NCBI GenBank assembly: GCA_037189585.1
Contig: JBBCJA010000046.1
Location: 1 to 64,000, forward strand
Length of the DNA stretch: 64,000 bases
Source: JAEXNA01 sp037189585
Lineage (GTDB): Bacteria; Vulcanimicrobiota; Xenobia; Xenobiales; JADMJV01
Reading direction: 5' to 3'
A program made the translations under genes and the position numbers. The notes below the pieces were generated by a model. That model saw only the letters and a program-made list of their open reading frames with translations, did no database searches and was not told the origin of the DNA. This document shows positions 17,169 to 25,192 of the stretch, piece after piece. The stretch's first letter is position 1. Every line of letters begins with the position of its first letter.

Positions 17169-18335
17169 CTAGCGGCCCGATTCGGAGCGCCAACGCTTTT
17201 GTACCAGCATGAGGATTTCTAGACGTCGCCTAAGCGGTGGATGGGTGCGACTTCCCTCCTGATAGGCTTGACCGAACAGCTCCACCGAGCGTCTCTTGAG
17301 CTTTAACAAGGCCCGTCCCTCACCGTCCGGATCGTAACCCGCGGCGGTGGCGTAAGTGATGCCTAGGACGTCAGCCTCCTCTTCCTCGTGTTGATTGTAG
17401 GCCTGTTGATTTTCCACATAGTCCACGATCTGCTTGAGCTTGGGCATCAGCCTGTTCAACCGGCCGCGAAGGATCTGGAGTTGGTGGTTGTCATTCGCCT
17501 CCTCGGCTTTGGCGGCCTGAGCCCGGATCTGGTTGAGCTCGCGGTCGAGACGTCGAGCCTCGGAGTAGCGCTCCTCATAAATCTGGGCATGCCGGCGCAC
17601 ACCGTGGGCAACCTCATGCCCCAGAACTCCCGCCAATTCGTCGTCGGTCAAGTTGAGATCGAGTAGCCCTTCGGTAACCACTACGAAGCCTTCCCCGGTA
17701 CACAGGGCGTTGGGCACGGCAGTGGCGGCCACATCAAAGGTCCAATGAAGATCGGAAAGTGGCGATTGAGCCACGATCCGATAGCCGATCTGATGCACGC
17801 GTTTCCGGTCGGCCTCTTTCCCTCCAGGGCCGAGCATCTTCATCACTTTTTTGTAGTTTTCCTCAGCCGAGCGGTAGCCGGAGCGCCGGCGCGAAGTCTC
17901 GAGTCGTGCCTTGAGCTGCTCCTCGGTGGGCAGAGCGAAGGCTGTTTCCTGAGAGGGAGCGCTACCCGCGTCCACATTGAGCCAATCCACGACTCCGGTA
18001 GAAGTGTTTTCCTGCTTGCGATAGCCCAGATAGAGGAGAACGTCTTCCCACTCCGAGAGCTCTCCGTAGGGGGTGAGGGAGAAAATCCGGGATTGGCCCG
18101 CGCTGTTGGTGACGCTGAGCGTTCCGTTTTGACTTTTGAGGTTGCCTCGCTCGCTCGGGGTGAGGAGTTTTTGGAAAGCGTCGAGTTCCACCACAACCGC
18201 TCCGTTCACTCTCTGGACGGAAAGCCGCTGATTGCGGACATAGACCGTTTCCGCCAGGGCTGGTATGACCAACCAGAGCCCAAGGATAAGGGTCAATATA
18301 GGAGTGAAATTTCGAGGATGAAGGGGATGGGACAT
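17169..18335 (-). CDS. M48-family zinc metalloprotease, exported
   Basis: About 388 residues. An N-terminal signal peptide ends near 'LALVIPALAE' (approximate core 'LGLWLVIPALAE'). Residues 28-90 look like a copper-amine-oxidase-N/SH3-like fold. The M48 domain carries HEVAH (H240, E241, H244) and a downstream E-E-E-A-D that provides the third zinc ligand. Between them is a charged coiled-coil (about 255-310). BepA-like M48 proteases handle misassembled outer-membrane proteins, which would fit, but no TPR domain is seen. ATG 18335 is used; a GTG lies directly before it. Its 5' end overlaps the rpmI promoter region on the other strand. Confidence 0.9.
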   Translation of the reverse strand: MSHPLHPRNFTPILTLILGLWLVIPALAETVYVRNQRLSVQRVNGAVVVELDAFQKLLTPSERGNLKSQNGTLSVTNSAGQSRIFSLTPYGELSEWEDVLLYLGYRKQENTSTGVVDWLNVDAGSAPSQETAFALPTEEQLKARLETSRRRSGYRSAEENYKKVMKMLGPGGKEADRKRVHQIGYRIVAQSPLSDLHWTFDVAATAVPNALCTGEGFVVVTEGLLDLNLTDDELAGVLGHEVAHGVRRHAQIYEERYSEARRLDRELNQIRAQAAKAEEANDNHQLQILRGRLNRLMPKLKQIVDYVENQQAYNQHEEEEADVLGITYATAAGYDPDGEGRALLKLKRRSVELFGQAYQEGSRTHPPLRRRLEILMLVQKRWRSESGR

Positions 18336-18339
18336 CACG

Positions 18340-18368
18340 TTGACGAGCGATCAGGCCTTTGTTATACT
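18340..18368 (+). promoter_or_regulatory. Sigma70-type promoter of rpmI-rplT
   Basis: TTGACG (18340-18345), a spacer of exactly 17 bases and TATACT (18363-18368). This is one of the best vegetative promoter matches in the window. It is divergent from the M48 protease start (18335) and leaves a leader of about 160 bases before rpmI. Confidence 0.85.
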
Positions 18369-18410
18369 CGGGTCCACTTTGGCACCCTAAGCAGAAGACC
18401 TCTTCTCACC

Positions 18411-18527
18411 GTATAGCCTAAGCTCATACGGTTTCGCTTCAAAGTGAGGCTGGCCTTACTTTGATGTGTCGATTGCTTAAGCCTCGGGGCAACTCGGGGT
18501 GTGTCGACTGTGACAGTCGTAAAGGAG
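18411..18527 (+). promoter_or_regulatory. Structured leader of rpmI-rplT, possible L20 autoregulation site
   Basis: Three potential hairpins lie in the leader: 18411-18429 (GTATAGC with GCTCATAC, one bulge), 18440-18463 (CAAAGTGA with TTACTTTG, loop GGCTGGCC) and 18505-18519 (CGACTG-TGA-CAGTCG). The last ends one base before the AAAGGAG ribosome-binding site at 18521. In known bacteria L20 binds leader RNA of its own operon; whether this leader does is inference from position and structure. Confidence 0.5.
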
Positions 18528-18534
18528 CAGATCA

Positions 18535-18738
18535 ATGCCTAAAATTCGGACCAGAAAAGCCGTGGCCAAGCGTGTCAAGCGGACCGGCTCTGGGAAGCTC
18601 AAGAGAATGCGTGAATACTCTGGATGTCACCACATCCGCGAGAAGAAATCTCCCAAGCGTACCCGGAAATTCCGTAAGACCGCTCTAGTTCACAAGTCGG
18701 ACGAGCATCGTATCACGACGCTCGCGCCGTACGTGTAA
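18535..18738 (+). CDS. rpmI: 50S ribosomal protein L35
   Basis: 67 residues, highly basic, of normal L35 length. Begins 'PKIRTRKAVAKRVKRTGSGK' after Met, with the family's conserved R-T-R-K-A start, and ends near 'ITTLAPYV'. AAAGGAG is eight bases upstream of the ATG. It is the first gene after the TTGACG-N17-TATACT promoter; infC, which usually precedes rpmI, is not present. rplT follows after 18 bases. Confidence 0.98.
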   Translation: MPKIRTRKAVAKRVKRTGSGKLKRMREYSGCHHIREKKSPKRTRKFRKTALVHKSDEHRITTLAPYV

Positions 18739-18756
18739 AGAAAGGACCCGCCCGTC

Positions 18757-19122
18757 ATGGCAAGAGTCAAACGTGGGGTTAATTCCCTCAAAAAACGTCG
18801 TAAATTGATGAAGTCGGTGAAGGGTTACCGTGGTGCCCGGAGCCGTAAGGTCAAATCCGCCACGGAGGCCTTTCTTCACGCCCAGGAGTACGCCTATCGC
18901 GATAGGCGTAACAAGAAGCGGGATTTCCGTACTCTATGGATCGCGCGTATCAACGCCGCGGCCCGTATCAACGGAATCTCGTATTCCCGCCTGATCAACG
19001 GATTGAAGAACGCCGGTGTCACCTTGGACCGTAAGGTTCTGGCCGCCATCGCCGTCGACGATCCGGCCGCCTTCGCGGTGCTCGCCGAGAAAGCGAAATC
19101 CGCCGTCTCTCCGGCCTCCTAA
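18757..19122 (+). CDS. rplT: 50S ribosomal protein L20
   Basis: 121 residues, full L20 length. 'MARVKRGVNSLKKRRKLMKS', 'KGYRGARSRKVKSATEAF', and 'YRDRRNKKRDFRTLWIARIN' are the hallmark segments; 'SYSRLINGLKNAGVTLDRK' follows. L20 binds 23S rRNA early in 50S assembly and in several bacteria represses its own operon. Terminated by the hairpin at 19144-19173. Confidence 0.98.
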   Translation: MARVKRGVNSLKKRRKLMKSVKGYRGARSRKVKSATEAFLHAQEYAYRDRRNKKRDFRTLWIARINAAARINGISYSRLINGLKNAGVTLDRKVLAAIAVDDPAAFAVLAEKAKSAVSPAS

Positions 19123-19143
19123 ACGGATCTCGGATAGACCTTG

Positions 19144-19173
19144 GAGAAGCCGCTTTCGAGCGGCTTCTCTTAT
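19144..19173 (+). terminator. Rho-independent terminator after rplT
   Basis: Perfect 11-bp stem GAGAAGCCGCT (19144-19154) with AGCGGCTTCTC (19159-19169) closed by a TTCG tetraloop, then TTAT. The T tract is short, so termination may be partial. Confidence 0.85.
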
Positions 19174-19183
19174 GTAACGACAA

Positions 19184-20815
19184 ATGAGTCCTATCCGGTT
19201 GAAAGATAGCGCCGAGGCGCGTTTTTGGGTTCCTCACACCTGCGCGGTCTTGGGAGCCTTCCTCCTGGGCTACCTGGTCGGGCCTCGTCTGGCGCCGTTC
19301 TTTTCGCTACTGGCCTGTCGGCCTTTCGTGGCCATCGTCTTGACTTTACTGCCCACAGGACGAGAACGTTCTTATCGACCTCATCTGCTGGGCGGTGCCC
19401 TGGCGCTCGCCGCCCTGGCCCATATCGTTCCGGCCCGCGGGACGGCAGTCTATCTGATGGTGATGGCCTACGTTTTGATGTTGGACCTTGTGGTCGACGC
19501 GCTGGTTGTCCGTTGTTGTCCCGAAGATGAGTGGGTTGGAAAGACAGCCGGTCTCGGGCTAGCCCGCGCCGTGGGACTGCTCGCGGGTCTTGTGGTCAGC
19601 GGACTGAATTGGGTCTCCGCGCCTTGGTGCGTCGCGCTTCCACTTTTGGGGATCGCCGCTCTGTGGATCGTCTGCGGCGAAGGGAAAGAGGCCGGTCCTC
19701 AAGACCAAACGCCGGGAATCGGACTGGTGGTCGACTCCTTCCGAACCTGGATGACCTGTTGGTCTGTTTGGGAATCCAGCCTTCTGTTGGTGGCTGTGGC
19801 GTTGCTGGCGGGCATCGCCGGGACAACACTTTTTCCATTGGTGGTCTTGGCCCCGGCGACCATCGCCGATTGGTTGGCCGATCCCTGGACGTGGCTTGGC
19901 TCCGGTGTCCTTTGGGTTCTGCTGGCTTGGGTTTTGGAAAGACTCTCGCTGCCGAGTTTGGTCTGGGCGATCATGCCGTTGGGTGTGGCCGGTGTCTGGC
20001 TGGCGGGACCCAGCGGGGTTTGGCCGCTGGGCCTTCAGTTGGTTTTGGGTTTGGCGGCGCTGACAGCCTACCGTGGAGTTCTGGCCGCGCAGGGGAAAGC
20101 GGTCGACCCCGTGCTTCGGACCGCCATTCCGTTGACGCTGTGGGCGCTGGGACAACTGGGGGGCGAGACGCTGGTGTCGCGGTGGCCCGGGTTGGTCGTT
20201 CCCGTGAAGGTTTTGGCCTCCCTGATCCTGATGGCCGCTCTCTGGCCGGCTTACCGGCGTTGGTCTCCGAGGGTGCGTATCTCTTCGAGCGAGGTCGAGC
20301 GAAGCGAGCGAGAGTCCGGTTCCGAACGCCACGGTGATCGAACTTTCGACTTCGAGGCGGCTCCAGCGATGCGACCCAAGAAGCGCTCTCGCTGGTTGGC
20401 CAGGCTCTGGTATCTTTTGGGAGTTCGGTTCCCGGTAACCATCACCATCACGCTTTTGGGAGCGTTCTTGCTGGCCGGTTTATGGCACCTATCGGCCCAG
20501 CGGGGCACTTGGAGAGCCAAGGCCGAAAACTCGTGGCTTTCTTTTCAGACGGAGCTTTTTGTGTCACGTCTGAAAGTCAGGCTCGAGGAGGAGATGCTAG
20601 CTTCCAATCGAGTGCCGAGAGATTGGGCCGGCTTTATCGGTTCGAGTTTTCAACTCAATGGACGGCCGATGAAAGATCGGGATTTCTGGGGCACGCCTCT
20701 CCATTTCGAAAGTTTGCCGAAAGAGGTTCTCATCGTTAGCGCCGGAGCGGATCGAAAACTCTTCACGCGCGACGATATTTCCAGGAGAGCCCAGAAACCT
20801 CAAGGGGTGAAATAG
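19184..20815 (+). CDS. Polytopic membrane protein with GspG-like C-terminal domain
   Basis: 543 residues. Residues 15-365 hold about ten hydrophobic segments with the general look of a degenerate transporter bundle (no family motif found). A hydrophilic Arg/Glu/Ser linker follows (about 365-400), then another membrane segment (about 413-432, 'FPVTITITLLGAFLLAGLW') and an extracytoplasmic tail of 110 residues. The tail ends 'DRDFWGTPLHFE...VLIVSAGADRKLFTRDD', matching the end of type II secretion major pseudopilins (D-x-W-G-x-P ... SAG-D-x-x-x-x-T-x-D-D, a calcium site). The pseudopilin cleavage motif is absent. I know of no family with this fusion. It starts ten bases after the rplT terminator. 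Confidence 0.75.
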   Translation: MSPIRLKDSAEARFWVPHTCAVLGAFLLGYLVGPRLAPFFSLLACRPFVAIVLTLLPTGRERSYRPHLLGGALALAALAHIVPARGTAVYLMVMAYVLMLDLVVDALVVRCCPEDEWVGKTAGLGLARAVGLLAGLVVSGLNWVSAPWCVALPLLGIAALWIVCGEGKEAGPQDQTPGIGLVVDSFRTWMTCWSVWESSLLLVAVALLAGIAGTTLFPLVVLAPATIADWLADPWTWLGSGVLWVLLAWVLERLSLPSLVWAIMPLGVAGVWLAGPSGVWPLGLQLVLGLAALTAYRGVLAAQGKAVDPVLRTAIPLTLWALGQLGGETLVSRWPGLVVPVKVLASLILMAALWPAYRRWSPRVRISSSEVERSERESGSERHGDRTFDFEAAPAMRPKKRSRWLARLWYLLGVRFPVTITITLLGAFLLAGLWHLSAQRGTWRAKAENSWLSFQTELFVSRLKVRLEEEMLASNRVPRDWAGFIGSSFQLNGRPMKDRDFWGTPLHFESLPKEVLIVSAGADRKLFTRDDISRRAQKPQGVK

Positions 20816-20817
20816 AG

Positions 20818-21600
20818 TTAGCCACGTTTTCTCTGAGTCGTCTCTCCTTTGAGTAGGCGAAGCATCCCTCGATCGCCTCGCTCCTCGGCGATACGTTGGG
20901 AGGTCCGGCCTCGACCGTCTTTGAGCTCCTGATCGGCTCCGGCGGAAACTAATCTGGTCACCAGTTCGGAGCTACCCATGGCCACCGCTTTGTGCAGCAC
21001 TGTGGAGCCCGAGCGATCAGCGAGATCGATGGAGGCGCCCGCATCTAACAGAAGATCGACGTTGGCTAGATTCTTTTTCTCCACGGCATGGTGAAGGGCG
21101 GTTCTGCCGCGACTGTCGGTTCGGTCGAGCTCTTTTTCCGAGCTGAGCAGAGCCTTGAGCGTCTCTGGCGCACCAGAGCGAGCGGCCATCATAAAGGGTG
21201 TCTCTCCCGCTTTGTTGGCCCGGTCCAGGTCGGCTCCGCGTCCGACCAGGTGACGGCCAAGCTCGGAGTGGCCTTCGGAGAAGGCGCGAAAGAGCGGCGT
21301 ATCGCCGAGCAAGTCCGAGGCCTCGATGTCGGCGCCATGGGCCAGCAGTAAGTCGACCATCTTCTGATTTCCGACGAAACATGCCACGTGGAGCGGGGTG
21401 GCCTGGTTGACCCGCTGATCGACAAGGCGGATGGCTCCCTCTTTCGGATCGGCTCTCTCGGCTTCTAGCCTTTCCGTCACTCGGATGAGATCGTTGTTTT
21501 GAACCAGCGAATGGATCGGTTCGGCCCAACAGGGGGTTAGTAGGAGGCAAAAGACGAGCGGAAACAAGATACGCATAGGACGCAGGTTTGTCGTCTCCAA
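20818..21600 (-). CDS. Secreted ankyrin-repeat protein
   Basis: 260 residues. After a signal peptide ('ILFPLVFCLLLTPCWAE') come about six ankyrin repeats, each with the T-P-L-H/A-x-x-x-G and G-A-x-x-x-x-x-D core ('TPLHVACFVGNQKMVDLLLA', 'TALHHAVEKKNLANVDLLLD', 'TVLHKAVAMGSSELVTRLVS'). TTG 21600 has AAAGGA six bases upstream and is preferred; ATG 21576 would shorten the N-terminus to MRILF. Ankyrin repeats bind proteins; an exported one would act in the periplasm or outside. Its 3' end nearly touches the convergent membrane-protein gene. Confidence 0.88.
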   Translation of the reverse strand: METTNLRPMRILFPLVFCLLLTPCWAEPIHSLVQNNDLIRVTERLEAERADPKEGAIRLVDQRVNQATPLHVACFVGNQKMVDLLLAHGADIEASDLLGDTPLFRAFSEGHSELGRHLVGRGADLDRANKAGETPFMMAARSGAPETLKALLSSEKELDRTDSRGRTALHHAVEKKNLANVDLLLDAGASIDLADRSGSTVLHKAVAMGSSELVTRLVSAGADQELKDGRGRTSQRIAEERGDRGMLRLLKGETTQRKRG

Positions 21601-21655
21601 CGGGCGTCCTTTGTCACCCTAAGGAATTCAATATTTCAATAGAGAATGATGGTGG

Positions 21656-22606
21656 ATGAGGTTGAGCCAACTCCCTTTGTTGGAACGCTTGGAATCCGGT
21701 GAACGTATTCTTCTGGTCGGGGCGGGAGGCGGGTTTGACATTTTCGCGGGGCTGCCGCTGTACACTCATCTGAAGGCGGCGGGCAAAACCGTGCATCTAG
21801 CGAGCTTGTCTTTTTCCGAGCTCAAGAAGGCGAACGGATATACCCCTCAACGAAACATCTTGCGAGTGAACAAAGACTCCGGGGGGGAGGACCACTACTT
21901 TCCCGAGCGATATCTTTCCGAGTGGTTCGCCACTCAAGGTGAGGAAGTCCCAGTCTACTGTTTTAGTCCCGCTGGGGCCCAGCCCGTGCGCTCCGTCTAT
22001 CAGGAACTGATCAAAGAGCTGGAGCTCGATACCATCGTGTTGGTCGACGGCGGTACCGACAGTTTGATGCGAGGTGATGAACCCAGCCTGGGCTCTCCGG
22101 CGGAAGACATGGCTAGCATCGTGGCCGCCGCGGGGCTGGAGCTTCCCAACAAATTTCTGGTCATTCTCGGCTTTGGCGTCGACGCGGGACATGGAGTCTG
22201 CCACACTTATGTCCTAGAGGCTATGGCCGACTTGACCGCGGGAGGAGGCTATCTGGGAGGGTTTTCTCTCCTGCCTGGAATGCCGGAGCTGGAGAGCTTA
22301 CGCGCCGCGGTGGACTTCGTGCACGAGAGAATGCCCCGGCGGCGAAGTATCGTGATGAGCTCCGTGATCGCCGCGGCTTTTGGGCGCTTCGGCCGTATCG
22401 ACGGACTGGTGGAAGAATGGGATGAGCGATTACTGATCAATCCATTGATGTCGATGTATTTCGGATTCGAACTCGACGCGGTGGCCCAGCGTTGTCTCTA
22501 TAGGGACTACATGGAAGGGACCTATTCTCGGTGGGACGTCAATCGTGCGATCGGTAACTTCCTCTACGTGGCTGACTCTCGAGAATGGAAAGACCTACCT
22601 TTTTGA
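21656..22606 (+). CDS. DUF1152 family protein
   Basis: 316 residues, a full-length match to the DUF1152 pattern: N-terminal 'RILLVGAGGGFDIFAGLPLY' (a glycine-rich nucleotide-binding-like loop), 'VDGGTDSLMRGDEPSLGSPAED', 'GFGVDAGHGVCHTYVLEAMA' and a C-terminal 'DYMEGTYSRWDVNRAI'. Soluble. The family is found scattered in archaea and bacteria and its reaction is not known to me; the Rossmann-like start suggests nucleotide binding. Divergent from the ankyrin gene. Confidence 0.85.
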   Translation: MRLSQLPLLERLESGERILLVGAGGGFDIFAGLPLYTHLKAAGKTVHLASLSFSELKKANGYTPQRNILRVNKDSGGEDHYFPERYLSEWFATQGEEVPVYCFSPAGAQPVRSVYQELIKELELDTIVLVDGGTDSLMRGDEPSLGSPAEDMASIVAAAGLELPNKFLVILGFGVDAGHGVCHTYVLEAMADLTAGGGYLGGFSLLPGMPELESLRAAVDFVHERMPRRRSIVMSSVIAAAFGRFGRIDGLVEEWDERLLINPLMSMYFGFELDAVAQRCLYRDYMEGTYSRWDVNRAIGNFLYVADSREWKDLPF

Positions 22607-22645
22607 GGAAACTTTGAATTTGTTCAAAAAATCGAGAGCTATTGT

Positions 22646-22675
22646 TACAAATTCTTAACGTCCTTAGGGTATACT
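22646..22675 (+). promoter_or_regulatory. Likely promoter of the phospholipase D-like gene
   Basis: TTACAA (22646-22651), 18-base spacer, TATACT (22670-22675) in an AT-rich stretch. If used, transcription would start near 22682, only about a dozen bases before the ATG at 22694, giving an almost leaderless message. An AGGA at 22679-22682 is the only SD-like sequence. Confidence 0.5.
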
Positions 22676-22693
22676 GTCAGGACAGCTCCCCCC

Positions 22694-25138
22694 ATGACCA
22701 ACCCCCACTTACAGATAGGCGGTATTTCGCTTCGTTCCGACCGTTTTGGCTCGGAAGCGCTTGGTGACCTATCCTCCGCCGTTTCGAACTCGGCCGTCAG
22801 GAAGGCGAAGAAAGCAAGTTCTGAGGTTTTGGAGAGTTGGGGTGAGAACGGCACTCTGTCCACCGAGGACTTGACGGTTCTCAACGGGTTCGCCGCCGAG
22901 AGCGCCAAGAAGTACCAGGAGCTCAAGAGCCAATGGTGGACCATGTTCAAGGCCGAGCAGAAGGGGAAGGCTGTTCTCGATGTCGAGACACGAATGGCTA
23001 AGGAAGGCAACCTGCTTTCAGCTCACGGGAAGTTGGTCTCCGAGCTACGGGAGGCTACCGCTCGCGCCTCGGTCCTCGCCACGGCGGGAAGTTTATCCGG
23101 GCCGGCCGGTATCGTGGCCGCCTACGCCGCCTATGCCAATGAGAGCGCCTGGACAGCGGCGGCTGACCGAAACACCGGAGAACTTTGGCTCAGCATCAGC
23201 AACCTGAATAATGGCAATTCCCGGATGATCACCGAGGGGAACGAGGTCAAGCAAGTCCACCGCGAAGAGCTGTGGAAGACCATGAATCAGACTCTAGACA
23301 AGGCCATCGCTAACGGGAAAGCGGGCCAACCTCAAGAGCTTGACCTCCAATACTATGAGCTGACCTCACCGGATATCATCGGTAAGATCGCCGGAGCGGC
23401 CAAGGCCGGGAATAGGGTTCGCGTCAATCTTGATGCCGGCCGGCTGAGTTTTCCCTCCAAGGATGCCGGTGGGGACGACTACTTCTCCCTGGACGCCACC
23501 CCGGATAAGATTCGCACTATCATTCAGTTGGCCACAGTCAAGGACGCCGACATCGCGGTTAGCCTGTTCCCTCAAAAGAAGCTGATCAAAAGTCCCAATA
23601 ACCTGATGCATCGCAAAATCATGCGTTACGGCGATGATGTCTTGATCAGCGGGATGAACGCCAACATCGGGTCCGGCGAGAACATCGACTCGGGCTATGT
23701 TGTCCGAGGACCGGGTGCTCGCCAATTGGTTGAGAACTTCGCTCGAGACGTGGAGAACTCCACAGGTGCGACGCTTGAAGACATCTGGGGGGGCGACCAC
23801 ATCGCCAAGTTCCAGGCGACCAATTTGCGTCTGGGTAAGCGTGGCTTCACGGCCTTGTTCGATAGCTTAGCCGGACCTTCTCCAGCCGGTACCATCTTGC
23901 CCAGCCCTCAAACCTTGCCCGAATTGGAGGCCTTGGCGACCCAGGCGGGTGCCGACCTGCGGAGTCTGGTCAACGTCTCCCAAAAAGACTACGAGAAGAC
24001 CATGACCAAAGTCGCCGAGCGCACGGCCGAGGTGGAGCTTTCGGCTAAAGGTAAGGAGTTGATGCGCAAGTTGATCGAGCGTGCCATCGAGGTCACCACC
24101 AGTGAAACCAATGTGGAGCGCCTTTCCCAGATCGACTTGCCGTCGGGTGAAAAGATCGGAAAGACTCGTGTCGATGTCGCCGATCTGCCGGTGGAGCGCG
24201 AGACGTTGGCGCTCGAAGCCATCGCTGAAGCGGAGAAGTTCGTCTATCTGCCGGGTTTCGTCGTCACTCGCGCGGTGGCGGCCGCCATTGTCGCTCGACG
24301 CGACCAGTTGAAAGCCGAGGGGAAGCCCTTCGACGTCAGGGTTATCGCTGACAGCGGGATCTATCCCCACGGAGGAACTCCCAACGCCATGGGAGTCAAA
24401 CATCTCGAGGATGCCGGCATCCAGCCGCGCTGGTCGAAGCTAGAGCGGAGTAACTGGCACGATCGCAAGATTCATGCCAAACAGATGATCACCGACAAGG
24501 GTGAGATCACAGGAAGCACCAACTTTTCCAACAAGGGCTTCATCGATAACTGGGAAACCTCGGCCTACGTCCATTTTGACCCTTCCGACGCCCAGGCGAT
24601 GGAAGGGGCGGCCGCCAGTAAATCACAGTTTGAATCCCTTTGGGATACCTCGTTTGAACTCAACAGCCGCGATCAGGCCGGTTATCTCAACAGAGCCCGT
24701 GGAGTTCAGCCTTCGCAGTTCACGGTGGATGAGGATCGCGATCGCTCGATCCGCCATGTCTTACGGCTTTTGACCAACTATGAGAAAGAATCCGCTAAAG
24801 TGATCGGTGATGTTCTCAAGGCCGAGCCTGGGGTCGCTAAAGAGCGGGACCGGCTGGTCGTCGAGGGCTACTCGTTCGGAGATGCATCCTTGATGGCGGT
24901 CCGCTCACATCTCGGGGAAGAGACCTATCGCCAACGTATGGACGCGATGGCGGCCGCCGTTAATCTGGCTAACCTCCAGCGAGAGGTCTCCGAATGGAAG
25001 GCTGAACAAGGTGCTTCGTCGCCTGACGCCTCGAAGGAGGAGGCTGGCCCTTTCAACTCGCCTGAGTTTCGCCGCCAGGACTTCTTTATCGGGAATCGGA
25101 GCCGTAAAGAAGAGTTTCTCCTCAGCCAGTTCATCTGA
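22694..25138 (+). CDS. Large double-HKD phospholipase D-like protein
   Basis: 814 residues. Two HxK-x4-D motifs form one PLD active site: H306 ('HRKIMRYGDD' then 'ISGMNANIG') and H594 ('HAKQMITDKGEITGSTNFSN'). Residues 1-190 are a helical, Ala/Ser/Glu-rich region without signal peptide; residues 390-490 form a linker; the last 150 residues are helical. PLD-fold enzymes cleave phosphodiester bonds in lipids or nucleic acids or make cardiolipin; the lack of membrane segments and the long N-terminal helical region argue against cardiolipin synthase and for an effector- or toxin-like or phospholipid-remodelling enzyme. It is convergent with the deoxyribosyltransferase-like gene. Confidence 0.88.
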   Translation: MTNPHLQIGGISLRSDRFGSEALGDLSSAVSNSAVRKAKKASSEVLESWGENGTLSTEDLTVLNGFAAESAKKYQELKSQWWTMFKAEQKGKAVLDVETRMAKEGNLLSAHGKLVSELREATARASVLATAGSLSGPAGIVAAYAAYANESAWTAAADRNTGELWLSISNLNNGNSRMITEGNEVKQVHREELWKTMNQTLDKAIANGKAGQPQELDLQYYELTSPDIIGKIAGAAKAGNRVRVNLDAGRLSFPSKDAGGDDYFSLDATPDKIRTIIQLATVKDADIAVSLFPQKKLIKSPNNLMHRKIMRYGDDVLISGMNANIGSGENIDSGYVVRGPGARQLVENFARDVENSTGATLEDIWGGDHIAKFQATNLRLGKRGFTALFDSLAGPSPAGTILPSPQTLPELEALATQAGADLRSLVNVSQKDYEKTMTKVAERTAEVELSAKGKELMRKLIERAIEVTTSETNVERLSQIDLPSGEKIGKTRVDVADLPVERETLALEAIAEAEKFVYLPGFVVTRAVAAAIVARRDQLKAEGKPFDVRVIADSGIYPHGGTPNAMGVKHLEDAGIQPRWSKLERSNWHDRKIHAKQMITDKGEITGSTNFSNKGFIDNWETSAYVHFDPSDAQAMEGAAASKSQFESLWDTSFELNSRDQAGYLNRARGVQPSQFTVDEDRDRSIRHVLRLLTNYEKESAKVIGDVLKAEPGVAKERDRLVVEGYSFGDASLMAVRSHLGEETYRQRMDAMAAAVNLANLQREVSEWKAEQGASSPDASKEEAGPFNSPEFRRQDFFIGNRSRKEEFLLSQFI

Positions 25139-25192
25139 GCCCTCTCAGGCTCCAAAGGATCTGAGCCCTCTCAGGCTCCAAAGGACCTGAGC
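25135..25192. repeat. 26-bp tandem repeat spanning two convergent stop codons
   Basis: Two copies of a 26-bp unit (25135-25160 and 25161-25186, one difference) plus a six-base start of a third. Each unit contains GAGCC-CTCTCA-GGCTC, a small hairpin. The stop of the PLD gene lies in copy one and the stop of the minus-strand gene in copy two. Confidence 0.9.

Noticed and set aside
17745..18416. 223-codon plus-strand frame opposite the M48 protease
   Set aside because: Antisense shadow of a well-supported protease gene; ends inside the rpmI promoter region.
19531..20337. Two long frames (268 codons plus, 257 codons minus) inside the membrane-protein gene
   Set aside because: Both are Arg/Gly/Pro-rich shadows of a Leu/Val-rich coding frame in GC-rich DNA; no start signals.
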